A stretch of DNA of 64,000 nucleotides, taken from positions 62,001 through 126,000 of the forward strand of contig ONLL01000003.1 of NCBI GenBank assembly GCA_900318685.1, given 5' to 3'. The DNA is from an uncultured Prevotellaceae bacterium. GTDB taxonomy: Bacteria; Bacteroidota; Bacteroidia; Bacteroidales; Bacteroidaceae. The notes under the pieces were generated by a model. That model was not told the DNA's origin. It ran no database searches and saw only the letters and a list, made by a program, of their open reading frames with translations. Shown piece by piece: positions 1 through 9,011 of this stretch (position 1 is its first letter; each line of letters opens with the position of its first letter). The position numbers and the translations under genes were made by a program.

Positions 1-19
1 TAAAATAATAAGGTATTTA

Positions 20-51
20 TTTGGCTATTTAAGAAAAAGATAGTACCTTTG
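20..51 (+). promoter_or_regulatory. Bacteroidota promoter of capsule locus
   Basis: TTTG at 20-23 and TACCTTTG at 44-51 are separated by exactly 20 bases, matching the Bacteroidota primary sigma factor consensus. Transcription would begin near position 58, leaving an untranslated leader of about 75 bases before the phosphatase gene. No upstream gene is visible, so this may be the first promoter of the polysaccharide locus. Confidence 0.75.
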
Positions 52-132
52 CAGCCTGAAAAAATAGACTTAGAAAAGGATGACTTTTGAACATCAGTAC
101 CCATTCTGAAGTGGTGGATATAACGTTATAAA

Positions 133-879
133 GTGATGATGTTTAATAAAAAGACAACGGTGCTTGACAGCGGGATGCTGTCGGGATTTACAGACTACCA
201 CTGTCATCTGCTGCCTGGCGTTGATGACGGAGTGAAGGAGCTGCGGGAGACGCTGCAGCTACTGAGCTTATGGGAGGAACATGGCGTGAAGGAGATTTGG
301 CTCACGCCGCATATCATGGAAGATATTCCCAATACCACCGCTGCCCTTCGCCAGCGCTTTGACGATCTCTCTGCAGCCTACAAGGGCCCTATCGTCCTTC
401 ATCTTGCAGCAGAGCACATGCTCGACAACCTCTTTCTGGAGCGCATTGAGAAAGACGATGTGCTTCCCCTTGGTCCCAGCGGTAGCCGTCAACTGTTGGT
501 GGAGACATCGTACTTTAATCCGCCGATGGATATGGAGCACATCATCGACAAGATGAAAGAACGTGCTTACACGCCCATCCTCGCTCATCCTGAGCGCTAC
601 CAGTATATGGACATCGGCGACTACCGCCATTGGAAGGAGCGCGGCATGCTGTTTCAGCTGAACGTCCCTTCACTTGTGGGTGCCTATGGACCTGATGTGC
701 AGAAAAAGGCAGAGATGCTGCTCAAGCGTGGGATGTATAACCTTTGCGGCACAGATACTCATTCCATTCGTTTCGCCGATTACTTCTTACATAGTAAGAT
801 TAACAAAAAGATTAGCAGAAACTTGGAGGATTATTTGGATGTTTCAATTCAAATTAGTACCTTTGTCCCCGAAAAGTGA
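133..879 (+). CDS. Tyrosine-protein phosphatase, CpsB/YwqE type (PHP fold)
   Basis: This 248-residue protein is a manganese-dependent PHP-fold phosphatase that removes phosphate from the tyrosine-rich tail of the Wzc-type kinase and so tunes capsule/exopolysaccharide assembly. The N-terminal motif DYHCHLLPGVDDG (about residues 21-33) holds the first metal-binding histidines; further metal ligands lie in TPHI (about 58), AHPERY (about 154) and GTDTH (about 208). Length is normal for the family. GTG at 133 is followed directly by two ATG codons (136, 139), and any of the three could be the start. The Wza-like and Wzc-like genes follow on the same strand, the usual order for a Bacteroidales polysaccharide locus. 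Its last codons contain the promoter for the next gene. The assignment is from motif and context; activity is inferred. Confidence 0.88.
   Translation: MMMFNKKTTVLDSGMLSGFTDYHCHLLPGVDDGVKELRETLQLLSLWEEHGVKEIWLTPHIMEDIPNTTAALRQRFDDLSAAYKGPIVLHLAAEHMLDNLFLERIEKDDVLPLGPSGSRQLLVETSYFNPPMDMEHIIDKMKERAYTPILAHPERYQYMDIGDYRHWKERGMLFQLNVPSLVGAYGPDVQKKAEMLLKRGMYNLCGTDTHSIRFADYFLHSKINKKISRNLEDYLDVSIQISTFVPEK
834..865 (+). promoter_or_regulatory. Internal promoter inside phosphatase gene
   Basis: TTTG at 834-837, a 20-base spacer, and TACCTTTG at 858-865 match the Bacteroidota consensus perfectly, inside the final codons of the phosphatase gene. The predicted transcript would start near 872, about 43 bases before the Wza-like ATG at 915, so the export genes could be expressed independently of the phosphatase. 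Confidence 0.65.
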
Positions 880-914
880 TTTCTGAACGACTGAAAGAAA
901 GAACCATTAAGTAT

Positions 915-1712
915 ATGAGAAAAAATCATCTGATTATTGTGGGGCTGCTCGCATTGATACTGAGCAGCTGTGGCGCGCCCAACGTGGCGTATTTCAACGA
1001 TCTTGGCAACGGACAATCTGAACAGGTGATGCAGGCACTCGACATCCGCCTGCGTCCTGATGATAAGGTCTCTATCGTCGTCAACAGTAAGGACCCTCAA
1101 CTGGCAGACCTATTTAATCTGCCTATCGTCTCGCATCGTGTGGGCTACTCTCAGACATCATCGCTGAATACCAGTCAGCAGATCTCTGCCTATACAGTGA
1201 GTCCGAATGGCGAGATTGACTTCCCCGTACTTGGCAAAATCAAGGTCGCAGGCTTCCGTCGCGACGAGGTGGCTGAGTTCATCAAGAACGAGCTTATCAG
1301 CCGTAACCTGGTGAAGGACCCCGTGGTGACCATCGAGTATGCAAACCTTGGCTTCAGCGTTCTTGGAGAGGTGAACCGCCCTGGGCGCTATTCCTTCGAT
1401 CGTGACCATATGACCGTGCTCGATGCCATCGGTATGGCTGGCGATCTCACCATTCAGGGTGAGCGCAATAATGTGCTTGTGATACGTGAGGTGGGCGGAC
1501 AGCGTGTGAACTATCGCATCAACCTGCAGTCAGGTCGCGAAGTGATGCAGTCGCCTGCGTTCTACCTGCAGCAGAACGATGTGGTGTATGTCACGCCCAA
1601 CAAGTTCCGTTCGCGTCAGACAACGGTGAACGGTAATAACGTACTCTCTGCATCGTTCTGGATTTCAGTAGCTTCGCTGCTCACTTCCATCGCAGTATTG
1701 ATAGTTAAGTAA
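915..1712 (+). CDS. Polysaccharide export lipoprotein, Wza-like
   Basis: This is a 265-residue outer-membrane polysaccharide export protein. The chosen ATG at 915 gives a clean lipoprotein signal peptide (MRKNHLIIVGLLALILSSCG, lipobox cysteine at residue 19); the reading frame is open back to a GTG at 876, but that would bury the signal peptide. A Poly_export domain follows (DIRLRPDDKVSIVV, about 48-60; VSPNGEIDFPVLGKIKVAGF, about 95-115), then an SLBB-type region with GEVNRPGRYSF (about 150) and a C-terminal hydrophobic segment (about 243-262) that may anchor or form the outer-membrane helix. It would form the channel working with the downstream Wzc-like kinase. Its own promoter lies in the end of the upstream gene. 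Confidence 0.9.
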   Translation: MRKNHLIIVGLLALILSSCGAPNVAYFNDLGNGQSEQVMQALDIRLRPDDKVSIVVNSKDPQLADLFNLPIVSHRVGYSQTSSLNTSQQISAYTVSPNGEIDFPVLGKIKVAGFRRDEVAEFIKNELISRNLVKDPVVTIEYANLGFSVLGEVNRPGRYSFDRDHMTVLDAIGMAGDLTIQGERNNVLVIREVGGQRVNYRINLQSGREVMQSPAFYLQQNDVVYVTPNKFRSRQTTVNGNNVLSASFWISVASLLTSIAVLIVK

Positions 1713-1736
1713 TAAAAAAAGAAAGAGTAATTAAGA

Positions 1737-4160
1737 ATGGCAATATCTGAAAAGAACAACAACATGGCAGAGGCTCAGGACGATAGCCTCCAGTTGAAGG
1801 ACCTGCTGGCTCTCTGCATAGGCAAGTGGAAGTGGTTTGTGCTGTCACTGATCATCTGTGTGGGAGCAGCCTTCGCCTATCTTCTCACTACGCCACCAGT
1901 GTTCACACGCTCTACCTCGATTCTCATCAAGGAGGAAAGAAAAGGACGCTCGGCCATCTCTTCGGAGATGAACGCCTTCTCTGAACTGGGATTGTTTAAT
2001 GCGAATACCAATGTCGACAACGAGGTGGTGACGATGCAGTCGCCCGACCTTTTGTTGGAGGTGATACGCCGCCTCAGTCTTGACGTTGACTATAAGGCTG
2101 ACGGCAGATTCCACAAGCGTACGCTTTATGGCAGGACGCTTCCCCTGAAAGTATCGTTCAAGGATTTGGCTTACAATGATTTCAGTTCGCTCACCATCAC
2201 CATTCACAAGGACGGTACGCTGACCTTGTCTGACTTCAAGCTGAACGGCAAGGAAGTGGGCAAGGGCACTGAAGTCGCTGCACAGCAGTACAAGGAGGTG
2301 TATACCCCTGTCGGTCTGCTGACGGTGACTCCCACACCCTATTACAAGGGTAATGCCCTCGCCGAGATGAAGATATATGTGAGTCGTAAGGGCCTTATAT
2401 CAGCTATATCCTCATGTAAGGCAAAGATGACGGCCGACCGTAACAGCAAGACCTCGACCATCATCGATATCACTTACAAGGACGTGAATATCCAGCGTGC
2501 TGAAGATTACCTTAACACCCTCATCTCTGTGTACAATGAGAACTGGGTGAAGGACAAGAACCAGATTGCAGTGAGCACTTCGCAGTTTATCAACGAGCGT
2601 CTGCAGGTAATCGAGAATGAGCTGGGCAACGTCGACAGCGACATCTCATCGTATAAGAGTGAGAACCAGATCACTGATATGCAGGCCGCCTCAAGTATGT
2701 ATATGAATACTGCCAACCAGGCCAACATGCAGGTGACGGAACTCAACAACCAGCTCTATATGGCCCGCTACATCCGCGATCATGTCTCTGACAAGAATTC
2801 CAAGGATCAGCTGCTTCCCGCCAACTCTGGTATCAACTCGCCTGTCATCGAACAGCAGATCAACGAGTACAACGACAAGATGTTGCAGCGCAACAGCCTT
2901 GTGGCCAACAGTAGTGTTGAGAACCCGCTGGTAGCCGATATGGACCAGAACCTCAACGAGATGCGCAACTCCATTATCTCGTCAATCGACAACCAGGTGA
3001 GCACGCTGAATACCCAGATACAAGGTCTGCGTGGTATTCAGGGACTGAGCACATCGCGTCTGCTGAGCAATCCCAAGCAGGCTGAGTACCTGCTCAGCGT
3101 TGAGCGCCAGCAGAAGGTGAAGGAGGCACTCTACCTCTTCCTCCTGCAGAAGCGTGAGGAGAACGAGCTGTCGCAGGCTTTCACAGCCTACAACACCCGT
3201 GTGATAACCTCCCCAACAGGTTCGATGGCTCCCGTTTCGCCCAACCGCCGCATGATTCTGCTGGCAGCAATGCTGCTGGGTATCCTCATCCCCATCGCCA
3301 TCATTTACCTGCGTGAGAACCTGAACACAAAGGTGCGCGGACGCAAGGACATCGAGGATTTGACTATACCTTTCGTTGGCGAGATTCCGCAGTACGACCG
3401 TAAGAAACGTAAGAAAAAGAAAGGCGACGGGCAGGCTTCGAAGATTGTAGTGAAGCCTGAGAGCCGAAACGTCATCAACGAGGCCTTCCGCGTGGTGCGC
3501 ACGAATATGGAATTCATGACGGGTGCTGATCATGTGAACAAGGTCATCATGGTGACATCAGCTAATCCTGGTAGCGGTAAGACTTTTTTGACGATGAATA
3601 TCGCCACCTCCTTTGCCATCAAGGAAAAGAAGGTCATTGCTATCGACCTGGATATGCGCCGAGCATCGTTGTCGGAATTTATCAACAAACCCAAGCTTGG
3701 TATTTCTGACTATCTCAATGGGCGCGTTGCAGACTGGCATGCAGTGAAGTACGACCTCGAGAACTACTCGAACATCGAGATGATACCAGTCGGTACGATA
3801 CCTCCCAACCCCGCTGAGCTGCTCTTCAGCGACAGGCTTCAGAAGCTGCTCGATGAATTGCGTGAGCAGTACGACCTTATCTTCCTCGACTGTCCGCCTG
3901 TGGAAATTGTCGCCGATGCTTCTGTTATTGCTAAGTATGCCGATATGACGCTCTTTGTCATCCGTGCCGGACTGATGGAGCGCGAGATGCTCCCGGTGAT
4001 CGAAGGCTACTACAAGGATCAGAAGTTCCGCAATATGTCGGTGCTGCTCAATGGTACAACTGCTGCTGGAAGTCGCTATGGCTACCACCGCTATGGCTAT
4101 CATTATGGCTATGCCTACGGTTATGGCAACAAGGGCTATGGTGGCTATACAGAGGAATAG
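1737..4160 (+). CDS. Wzc-like polysaccharide co-polymerase and tyrosine kinase
   Basis: This 807-residue inner-membrane protein combines a chain-length-determinant (Wzz) domain with a cytoplasmic BY-kinase. A first membrane segment lies at about residues 33-53, a long periplasmic coiled-coil-rich region follows, and a second segment at about 500-520. The kinase Walker A (ANPGSGKTF) starts near residue 609, Walker A' (IDLDMRR) follows, and Walker B is LIFLDCPP. The tail (about 780-807) has more than ten tyrosines alternating with glycine, the cluster that is autophosphorylated and is the substrate of the phosphatase encoded at 133. Start is the ATG at 1737, 24 bases after the export gene, so the two are probably co-transcribed. 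Family and role are well established; the specific polysaccharide is unknown. Confidence 0.93.
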   Translation: MAISEKNNNMAEAQDDSLQLKDLLALCIGKWKWFVLSLIICVGAAFAYLLTTPPVFTRSTSILIKEERKGRSAISSEMNAFSELGLFNANTNVDNEVVTMQSPDLLLEVIRRLSLDVDYKADGRFHKRTLYGRTLPLKVSFKDLAYNDFSSLTITIHKDGTLTLSDFKLNGKEVGKGTEVAAQQYKEVYTPVGLLTVTPTPYYKGNALAEMKIYVSRKGLISAISSCKAKMTADRNSKTSTIIDITYKDVNIQRAEDYLNTLISVYNENWVKDKNQIAVSTSQFINERLQVIENELGNVDSDISSYKSENQITDMQAASSMYMNTANQANMQVTELNNQLYMARYIRDHVSDKNSKDQLLPANSGINSPVIEQQINEYNDKMLQRNSLVANSSVENPLVADMDQNLNEMRNSIISSIDNQVSTLNTQIQGLRGIQGLSTSRLLSNPKQAEYLLSVERQQKVKEALYLFLLQKREENELSQAFTAYNTRVITSPTGSMAPVSPNRRMILLAAMLLGILIPIAIIYLRENLNTKVRGRKDIEDLTIPFVGEIPQYDRKKRKKKKGDGQASKIVVKPESRNVINEAFRVVRTNMEFMTGADHVNKVIMVTSANPGSGKTFLTMNIATSFAIKEKKVIAIDLDMRRASLSEFINKPKLGISDYLNGRVADWHAVKYDLENYSNIEMIPVGTIPPNPAELLFSDRLQKLLDELREQYDLIFLDCPPVEIVADASVIAKYADMTLFVIRAGLMEREMLPVIEGYYKDQKFRNMSVLLNGTTAAGSRYGYHRYGYHYGYAYGYGNKGYGGYTEE

Positions 4161-4181
4161 TCTCACCCTTTCCTGACGCCT

Positions 4182-5663
4182 ATGCACCCTTCTGACAAAT
4201 ATCACCAAGAACCGGTAGTGAGGCCTGCTACTCAGGCCAACCGGTTCTATGAGGGTGATACTCAGAGGCTTGCAGCCGAGGTTGACGGTTATTTGGCACT
4301 TCACGACCAAAGTCCTGTTTTTCATAATCTGGCGGCGCTCATCGTGCCGCATGCCGGCTATTATTTCTCAGGAAATGTAGCCGCTGCTGCCTATAAGGTT
4401 ATTGATCCCGAGAAGTCCTACAAGCGTATCTTCCTGCTGGGGCCTAGTCATTGCGTTTGGCTAAATGGCGCCTCTGTCAATACTGAGGCTGACTATTATG
4501 CCACCCCCTTGGGAAATGTGAAAGTTGATCGTGAGACTGCGTTGCAGCTTACCGCTTCCGACGATGTGTTCACCTACAAGCCAGAAGCTCATGCCGAAGA
4601 GCATTGCCTAGAGGTACAGCTGCCTTTCCTGCAACGGCTCTTCGCCTCGTCTTCTTCCCTCAGCCCTCAACCCCTTCCTCCCATCGTCCCCATTATCATC
4701 TCCACCAACCACTTTGGCAAGCTGAAGCGGATGGCTGAGGTACTGAAGCCCTACTTCAACGATGACAACCTTTTCATCGTCAGCAGCGATTTCTCGCATT
4801 ACCCTTCGTACGATGATGCCTGTGAGGTGGATGCACGAACGGGCAGAGCCATTGAGTCGGGTGACGTCGGACAGTTTATTACAGCCATCGAGGCAAATGC
4901 CGCCAGCGGCAAGCGCAATCTGTCGACAAGTGCCTGTGGCGAGTTCCCCATCATCACGCTGATGCTGATGCTCGATAATCGTTACGAGGTCAGGCACCTG
5001 ATGTACCAGAACTCTGGTGATATCGATCATCACGATCATTCGCGTGTGGTGGGCTATCATTCCTTTGCTTTCCTCCGTTGCGAAAACTCAACGTTTACGC
5101 TCACCGACTCAGACAAAAAACAACTGAAAGAGATTGCTCTCAATAGCATCAAGAGCGCATTGGGTGATAAGCCTGTCTCCCAGTCTGCTCTGCGCTCCGC
5201 CTTGTGCGATGCTATTAGCAAGGGTGCTCCGGCCTCAGCGCTCAACTCAAAGTGCGGTGCCTTCGTCTCGCTGCATAAGCACGGACATCTGCGCGGCTGC
5301 ATCGGACATTTTGGAGAAGATGTGCCGCTCTATGAAATTGTGTCGGAGATGGCCCGAGCTGCAGCCTTCGATGATCCTCGTTTCCCGCCTCTGCGCTGCG
5401 AGGAGCTGGGTGATGTCGATATCGAGATATCTGTGCTTACGCCTATGCGCCGCATCAAGAGTCTTGACGAGTTCCAGTTGCATCGTCACGGAATATATAT
5501 CCGCAAGGGCTATCGCAGCGGAACTTTCCTGCCTCAGGTGGCCGATGAGGTGAACTGGACGAAGGAGGAGTTCGTTGGGCATTGTTCGCGCGACAAAGCC
5601 GGACTAGGCTGGGACGGATGGCGTGATGCCGAGCTCTATGTTTACGAGGCAATCGTGTTTTAG
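4182..5663 (+). CDS. AmmeMemoRadiSam proteins B and A fused (Memo-AMMECR1)
   Basis: This 493-residue protein joins a Memo domain (about residues 15-293) and an AMMECR1 domain (about 300-493). The Memo half shows the histidine-rich pocket of the dioxygenase-like fold: VPHAGYYFSG (about 53), GPSHCV (about 88), EEHCLEVQLPF (about 143) and SSDFSHYP (about 203). The AMMECR1 half has GCIGHFGEDVPL and the basic IRKGYRSGTFLPQV region. Fusion of these families next to the radical SAM enzyme is known in bacteria, but their biochemical role is not established. The Memo domain carries a Ser/Pro-rich insertion (about 157-168) where relatives are usually short; its DNA is a C-rich stretch. It starts 22 bases after the wzc-like gene and is followed 15 bases later by the radical SAM partner. 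Confidence 0.9.
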   Translation: MHPSDKYHQEPVVRPATQANRFYEGDTQRLAAEVDGYLALHDQSPVFHNLAALIVPHAGYYFSGNVAAAAYKVIDPEKSYKRIFLLGPSHCVWLNGASVNTEADYYATPLGNVKVDRETALQLTASDDVFTYKPEAHAEEHCLEVQLPFLQRLFASSSSLSPQPLPPIVPIIISTNHFGKLKRMAEVLKPYFNDDNLFIVSSDFSHYPSYDDACEVDARTGRAIESGDVGQFITAIEANAASGKRNLSTSACGEFPIITLMLMLDNRYEVRHLMYQNSGDIDHHDHSRVVGYHSFAFLRCENSTFTLTDSDKKQLKEIALNSIKSALGDKPVSQSALRSALCDAISKGAPASALNSKCGAFVSLHKHGHLRGCIGHFGEDVPLYEIVSEMARAAAFDDPRFPPLRCEELGDVDIEISVLTPMRRIKSLDEFQLHRHGIYIRKGYRSGTFLPQVADEVNWTKEEFVGHCSRDKAGLGWDGWRDAELYVYEAIVF

Positions 5664-5678
5664 CATATATATAATAGT

Positions 5679-6551
5679 TTGGAACGACAGGAGTGCAGAT
5701 ATTATCAGCGACAGGACGACGGACGAGTAGAATGCCAGCTTTGTCCGCACCACTGCCGCATAGCCGACGGCAAGACGGGCATCTGCCAGAGCCGTCGCAA
5801 TCATCACGGCATACTCGTCAGCGAGGTCTATTCGCGACCTTGTGCACTGGCTGTTGACCCGGTCGAGAAGAAGCCGCTCTATCATTTTCATCCTGGAACC
5901 AAGTGCCTGTCGGTCGCCTGCACGGGTTGCAACTTCCGTTGCCTGAACTGCCAGAACTACGATATCTCGCAGGTCGCTCCTAGCGAAGTTCCTCACTACG
6001 ACCTTTCGCCCGATGACCTCGTGTCTCTTTGTCAGGAGCATCGCTGCCCTAGCATCGCCTATACCTATACCGAGCCGCTCACTTATATCGAATACGTCAC
6101 CGATACAGCTCGCAAGGCTCATGAGGCAGGTCTCTATAATATCCTTGTGACAGCTGGCTACGTCTGTGCTGAGCCCCTTGCCGACCTGCTGCCCTACCTC
6201 GATGCCGCCAACGTCGACCTCAAGTCGTTCAGTGACGAGATTTACAAGCGGGTCAGCGGCGGCCATCTATCTACTGTCCTCGACACCATCCTGGCCATGC
6301 GTGATGCAGGCGTGTGGATTGAGATCACCAATCTGGTCATACCCCAGGTCAACGACGACCTCCAGATGATACGCAGTATGTGCCGATGGCTCGTCGCAAA
6401 TCGCCTCGCCGATGCCCCTCTTCACTTTAGCCGGTTCTTCCCTCGCTTCAAGATGCAGGACATCCCGCCTACGCCGCTCTCCACGTTGCGCTCTGCCCGT
6501 CAGGTTGCTCAGGAGGAGGGTATCACTCATGTTTATCTGGGGAATGTATGA
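5679..6551 (+). CDS. amrS: AmmeMemoRadiSam system radical SAM enzyme
   Basis: This 290-residue radical SAM protein is the third partner of the Memo/AMMECR1 pair encoded just upstream. The cluster-binding motif CX3CX2C is at C84, C88 and C91 (CNFRCLNC), and an additional N-terminal cysteine set (C6, C19, C22, C26, C36) could bind a second metal site, as in other members. The AdoMet-binding region follows (TYTEPLTYIEY; LVTAGYV). The best start is TTG at 5679, which keeps the family N-terminus ECRYYQ; no upstream ATG fits. The 15-base gap to the fusion gene implies co-transcription. The substrate of this family is not known, so only the enzyme class is assigned; a link to glycyl-radical or PflA-like activation is sequence similarity only. 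Confidence 0.88.
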   Translation: MERQECRYYQRQDDGRVECQLCPHHCRIADGKTGICQSRRNHHGILVSEVYSRPCALAVDPVEKKPLYHFHPGTKCLSVACTGCNFRCLNCQNYDISQVAPSEVPHYDLSPDDLVSLCQEHRCPSIAYTYTEPLTYIEYVTDTARKAHEAGLYNILVTAGYVCAEPLADLLPYLDAANVDLKSFSDEIYKRVSGGHLSTVLDTILAMRDAGVWIEITNLVIPQVNDDLQMIRSMCRWLVANRLADAPLHFSRFFPRFKMQDIPPTPLSTLRSARQVAQEEGITHVYLGNV

Positions 6552-6586
6552 ATTCAATGTAAATACTAATAAAACCATTACTATCT

Positions 6587-7333
6587 ATGAAACGAATCAT
6601 CACTTGTATGCTGGCCGCTTTGGGACTTACCGCAGCCTATGGACAGCAGAATCAGCAGTCTTATGAGGTTGACACCTTCAAGACAAAAAGCGGAAAGACC
6701 ATCCGTTTTCATGCGCTCGTGCATGCCAGTATCCGTGTGGAGTATGACGGCAAGGAGATCGAGATCGACCCCGTGACTAAGCTGGGCAACAGGACCGTCG
6801 ACTTTACTGCTATGCCCAAGGCAGACTACATCTTCGTCACACATGAGCACCAGGACCACTTCGATCGTGAGGCCCTCAAGATCCTTATGGCTCAGCAGAC
6901 CTGCCTCGTCACCAACAAGCGCTGTGCCGACATGTTGGGCTCCGGTAAGGTAATGGCCAACGGCGACAAGCTGCAGCTGGCCGACGACATCACTGTTGAA
7001 GCCGTGCCAGCCTACAACATCACCGAAGGCCGCCAGCAGTATCATCCCAAGGGCAGGGACAACGGCTATATCCTAACCATCGACGGGCTCAGGATATACA
7101 TCGCCGGCGACACGGAGGACATTCCCGAGATGGCTTCCGTCAGCGATATCGACATCGCTTTCCTGCCTTGCAATCAGCCCTTCACGATGACCACCGACCA
7201 GCTTGTCAGGGCTGCTAGAATCGTTAAGCCCAAGGTGCTGTTCCCCTATCACTACGGCCAGACCGACGTCAGCAAGCTCCCTTCCCAGCTTCAGGGCGAC
7301 GGCATCGACGTGAGAATACGACACTATGAATAA
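6587..7333 (+). CDS. Secreted metallo-beta-lactamase-fold hydrolase
   Basis: This 248-residue protein begins with a signal peptide ([20 protein letters not shown]) and then has an MBL fold of the UlaG/UPF0173-like type. Visible metal ligands are THEHQDHFD (about residues 84-92), the histidine-poor middle strand around [14 protein letters not shown] (about 173-178) and PYHYGQTD (about 223-230). It would act in the periplasm or at the outer membrane; the substrate is not apparent. The gene starts 35 bases after amrS and its end overlaps an alternative start of the next gene, so it probably belongs to the same transcription unit. Confidence 0.82.
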   Translation: MKRIITCMLAALGLTAAYGQQNQQSYEVDTFKTKSGKTIRFHALVHASIRVEYDGKEIEIDPVTKLGNRTVDFTAMPKADYIFVTHEHQDHFDREALKILMAQQTCLVTNKRCADMLGSGKVMANGDKLQLADDITVEAVPAYNITEGRQQYHPKGRDNGYILTIDGLRIYIAGDTEDIPEMASVSDIDIAFLPCNQPFTMTTDQLVRAARIVKPKVLFPYHYGQTDVSKLPSQLQGDGIDVRIRHYE

Positions 7334-7352
7334 CAATAAATCATTAACAGAC

Positions 7353-8888
7353 ATGAGAAAACTAACCTTCATCGCAGCGGCGCTCCTGGCATTGATGTTC
7401 GGAGCCTGTTCGCAGACAAACAAACAAAAAGAACAAACAGAGACAAAGAGTATGAAAACATTGGTAGCCTATTTCTCGGCTTCGGGGGTGACCAAGGGCG
7501 TCGCCCAGCAGCTGGCAGAAGTGGCAGGTGCCGACCTCCACGAGATCACACCCGCGCAGCCCTATACCGACGCCGACCTCGACTGGCGCGACAGCCTGAG
7601 CCGCAGCAGTGTGGAGATGCGCGACAAGGCATCGCGACCCGCCATCACCGCCAAGCTCGACGACATGCAGCAGTATGACATTGTCTACGTGGGATTCCCC
7701 ATCTGGTGGTACACCTGCCCCACCATCATCAACACCTTTATGGAGTCCTACGACTTCAAGGGCAAGACCGTCATCCCCTTCGCTACTTCCGGAGGCAGCG
7801 ATATCGACAAGGCCTGTGCCGACCTCAGGGAAGCCTATCCCGACGTTCGTTGGGGCAAGGGCCGGCTGCTCAACGGCGTCACCCGCGAGGTGCTGCAGCA
7901 GTGGGTAGCAGCCCTCGACGGCAGCAAGTACGTGGCCTACGACCAGCGCACGGGCGACGAGTCGGTGGTCTATTTCACCCGCGACCTCTCTGCCGAGGGA
8001 CTCATCAAGGCCTATGAACAGGTTAATGCCAAGATCAGTGGACACGTAGGCGTGAAGCTGCACACAGGCGAGCAACATGGTCCCAACATCATCCCCCGCG
8101 AATGGGTGAAGGCGCTGATAGCCAAGGACCTGCCGGATGCCACTATTATCGAGACGAACACCTACTACGAGGGCGACCGCTACACTACCGACAAGCATCG
8201 CGAGACGCTCGAGGTCAACGGATGGACGTTCTGTCCCGTCGACATCCTCGATGAGGAAGATACCACCGCCCTGCCCGTCAACGGAGGCAAGTGGTTCAAG
8301 GAGATGTCGGTCGGATCGCATCTCACCCGCTACGATGCTATGCTCGCGTTGACTCACTTCAAGGGCCACACCCAGGGCGGATTCGGAGGCTCCAACAAGA
8401 ATATCGGCATCGGCTGTGCCGACGGGCGTATAGGCAAGGCCTGGATCCACACCACGCCCGGCCAGGACGACCAGTGGGACATCAAGGAAGAGGAGTTCAT
8501 GGAGCGCATGACTGAGTCGACCAAGGCCACCATCGACTTCTTCGGCGACCGTGTGACTTATGTCAACGTGATGCGCAACATGTCCGTGTCGTGCGACTGC
8601 GAGGGAGTGGCTGCCGAGCCCGTAGTGACCCCCGACGTGGGCATCCTTTCCTCCACCGACATCCTTGCCGTCGACCAGGCTTGCATTGACATCATCTATG
8701 CGATGACTGCTGACGACCATCACGACATGCTCGAGCGCATCGAGAGCCGTCACGGTCTGCGTCAGCTCTCCTACATGAAGGAGCTTGGCATGGGCAACGA
8801 CCGCTACAAGCTCATCGACCTTGACAACGGCGGCCGCGAGATCACAGCCGCTGATGCCGTAAAAGAGCTGAAGAAGGCCGTCAAATAG
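7353..8888 (+). CDS. Lipoprotein: flavodoxin fused to DUF362 domain
   Basis: This 511-residue protein is a fusion. ATG at 7353 is preferred over ATG at 7326 because it gives a lipoprotein signal ([20 protein letters not shown], cysteine 19). A flavodoxin domain spans about residues 34-190, with the phosphate-binding loop [12 protein letters not shown], the WWYTCPT loop and [12 protein letters not shown]362 domain spans about 200-511 ([56 protein letters not shown]). No CxxCxxCxxxC ferredoxin motif is present, although many DUF362 proteins carry one; the flavodoxin may take the place of that redox module. It follows the MBL gene by 19 bases. Function is unknown; electron transfer on the cell envelope is an inference. 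Confidence 0.85.
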   Translation: MRKLTFIAAALLALMFGACSQTNKQKEQTETKSMKTLVAYFSASGVTKGVAQQLAEVAGADLHEITPAQPYTDADLDWRDSLSRSSVEMRDKASRPAITAKLDDMQQYDIVYVGFPIWWYTCPTIINTFMESYDFKGKTVIPFATSGGSDIDKACADLREAYPDVRWGKGRLLNGVTREVLQQWVAALDGSKYVAYDQRTGDESVVYFTRDLSAEGLIKAYEQVNAKISGHVGVKLHTGEQHGPNIIPREWVKALIAKDLPDATIIETNTYYEGDRYTTDKHRETLEVNGWTFCPVDILDEEDTTALPVNGGKWFKEMSVGSHLTRYDAMLALTHFKGHTQGGFGGSNKNIGIGCADGRIGKAWIHTTPGQDDQWDIKEEEFMERMTESTKATIDFFGDRVTYVNVMRNMSVSCDCEGVAAEPVVTPDVGILSSTDILAVDQACIDIIYAMTADDHHDMLERIESRHGLRQLSYMKELGMGNDRYKLIDLDNGGREITAADAVKELKKAVK

Positions 8889-9011
8889 ACGCATAGCCGA
8901 CGAGTTCTAGAGCGGTATGTACTGCAGCAACAACCAGAAGGCAGGCGAGGCTGGACAAGCACACTGTGGCAGTAAATGCAGGAGATGGGGATAATGAGCC
9001 TGTGAGACGCA

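Noticed and set aside
4182-4352. Minus-strand frame over the wzc tail and the start of the Memo gene
   Set aside because: Its product has no motifs and it is antisense to two well-supported genes.
7362-8894. Long minus-strand open frame opposite the flavodoxin-DUF362 gene
   Set aside because: It is antisense to a gene with clear domains and has no recognisable motifs; G/C-rich third positions leave long open antisense frames.
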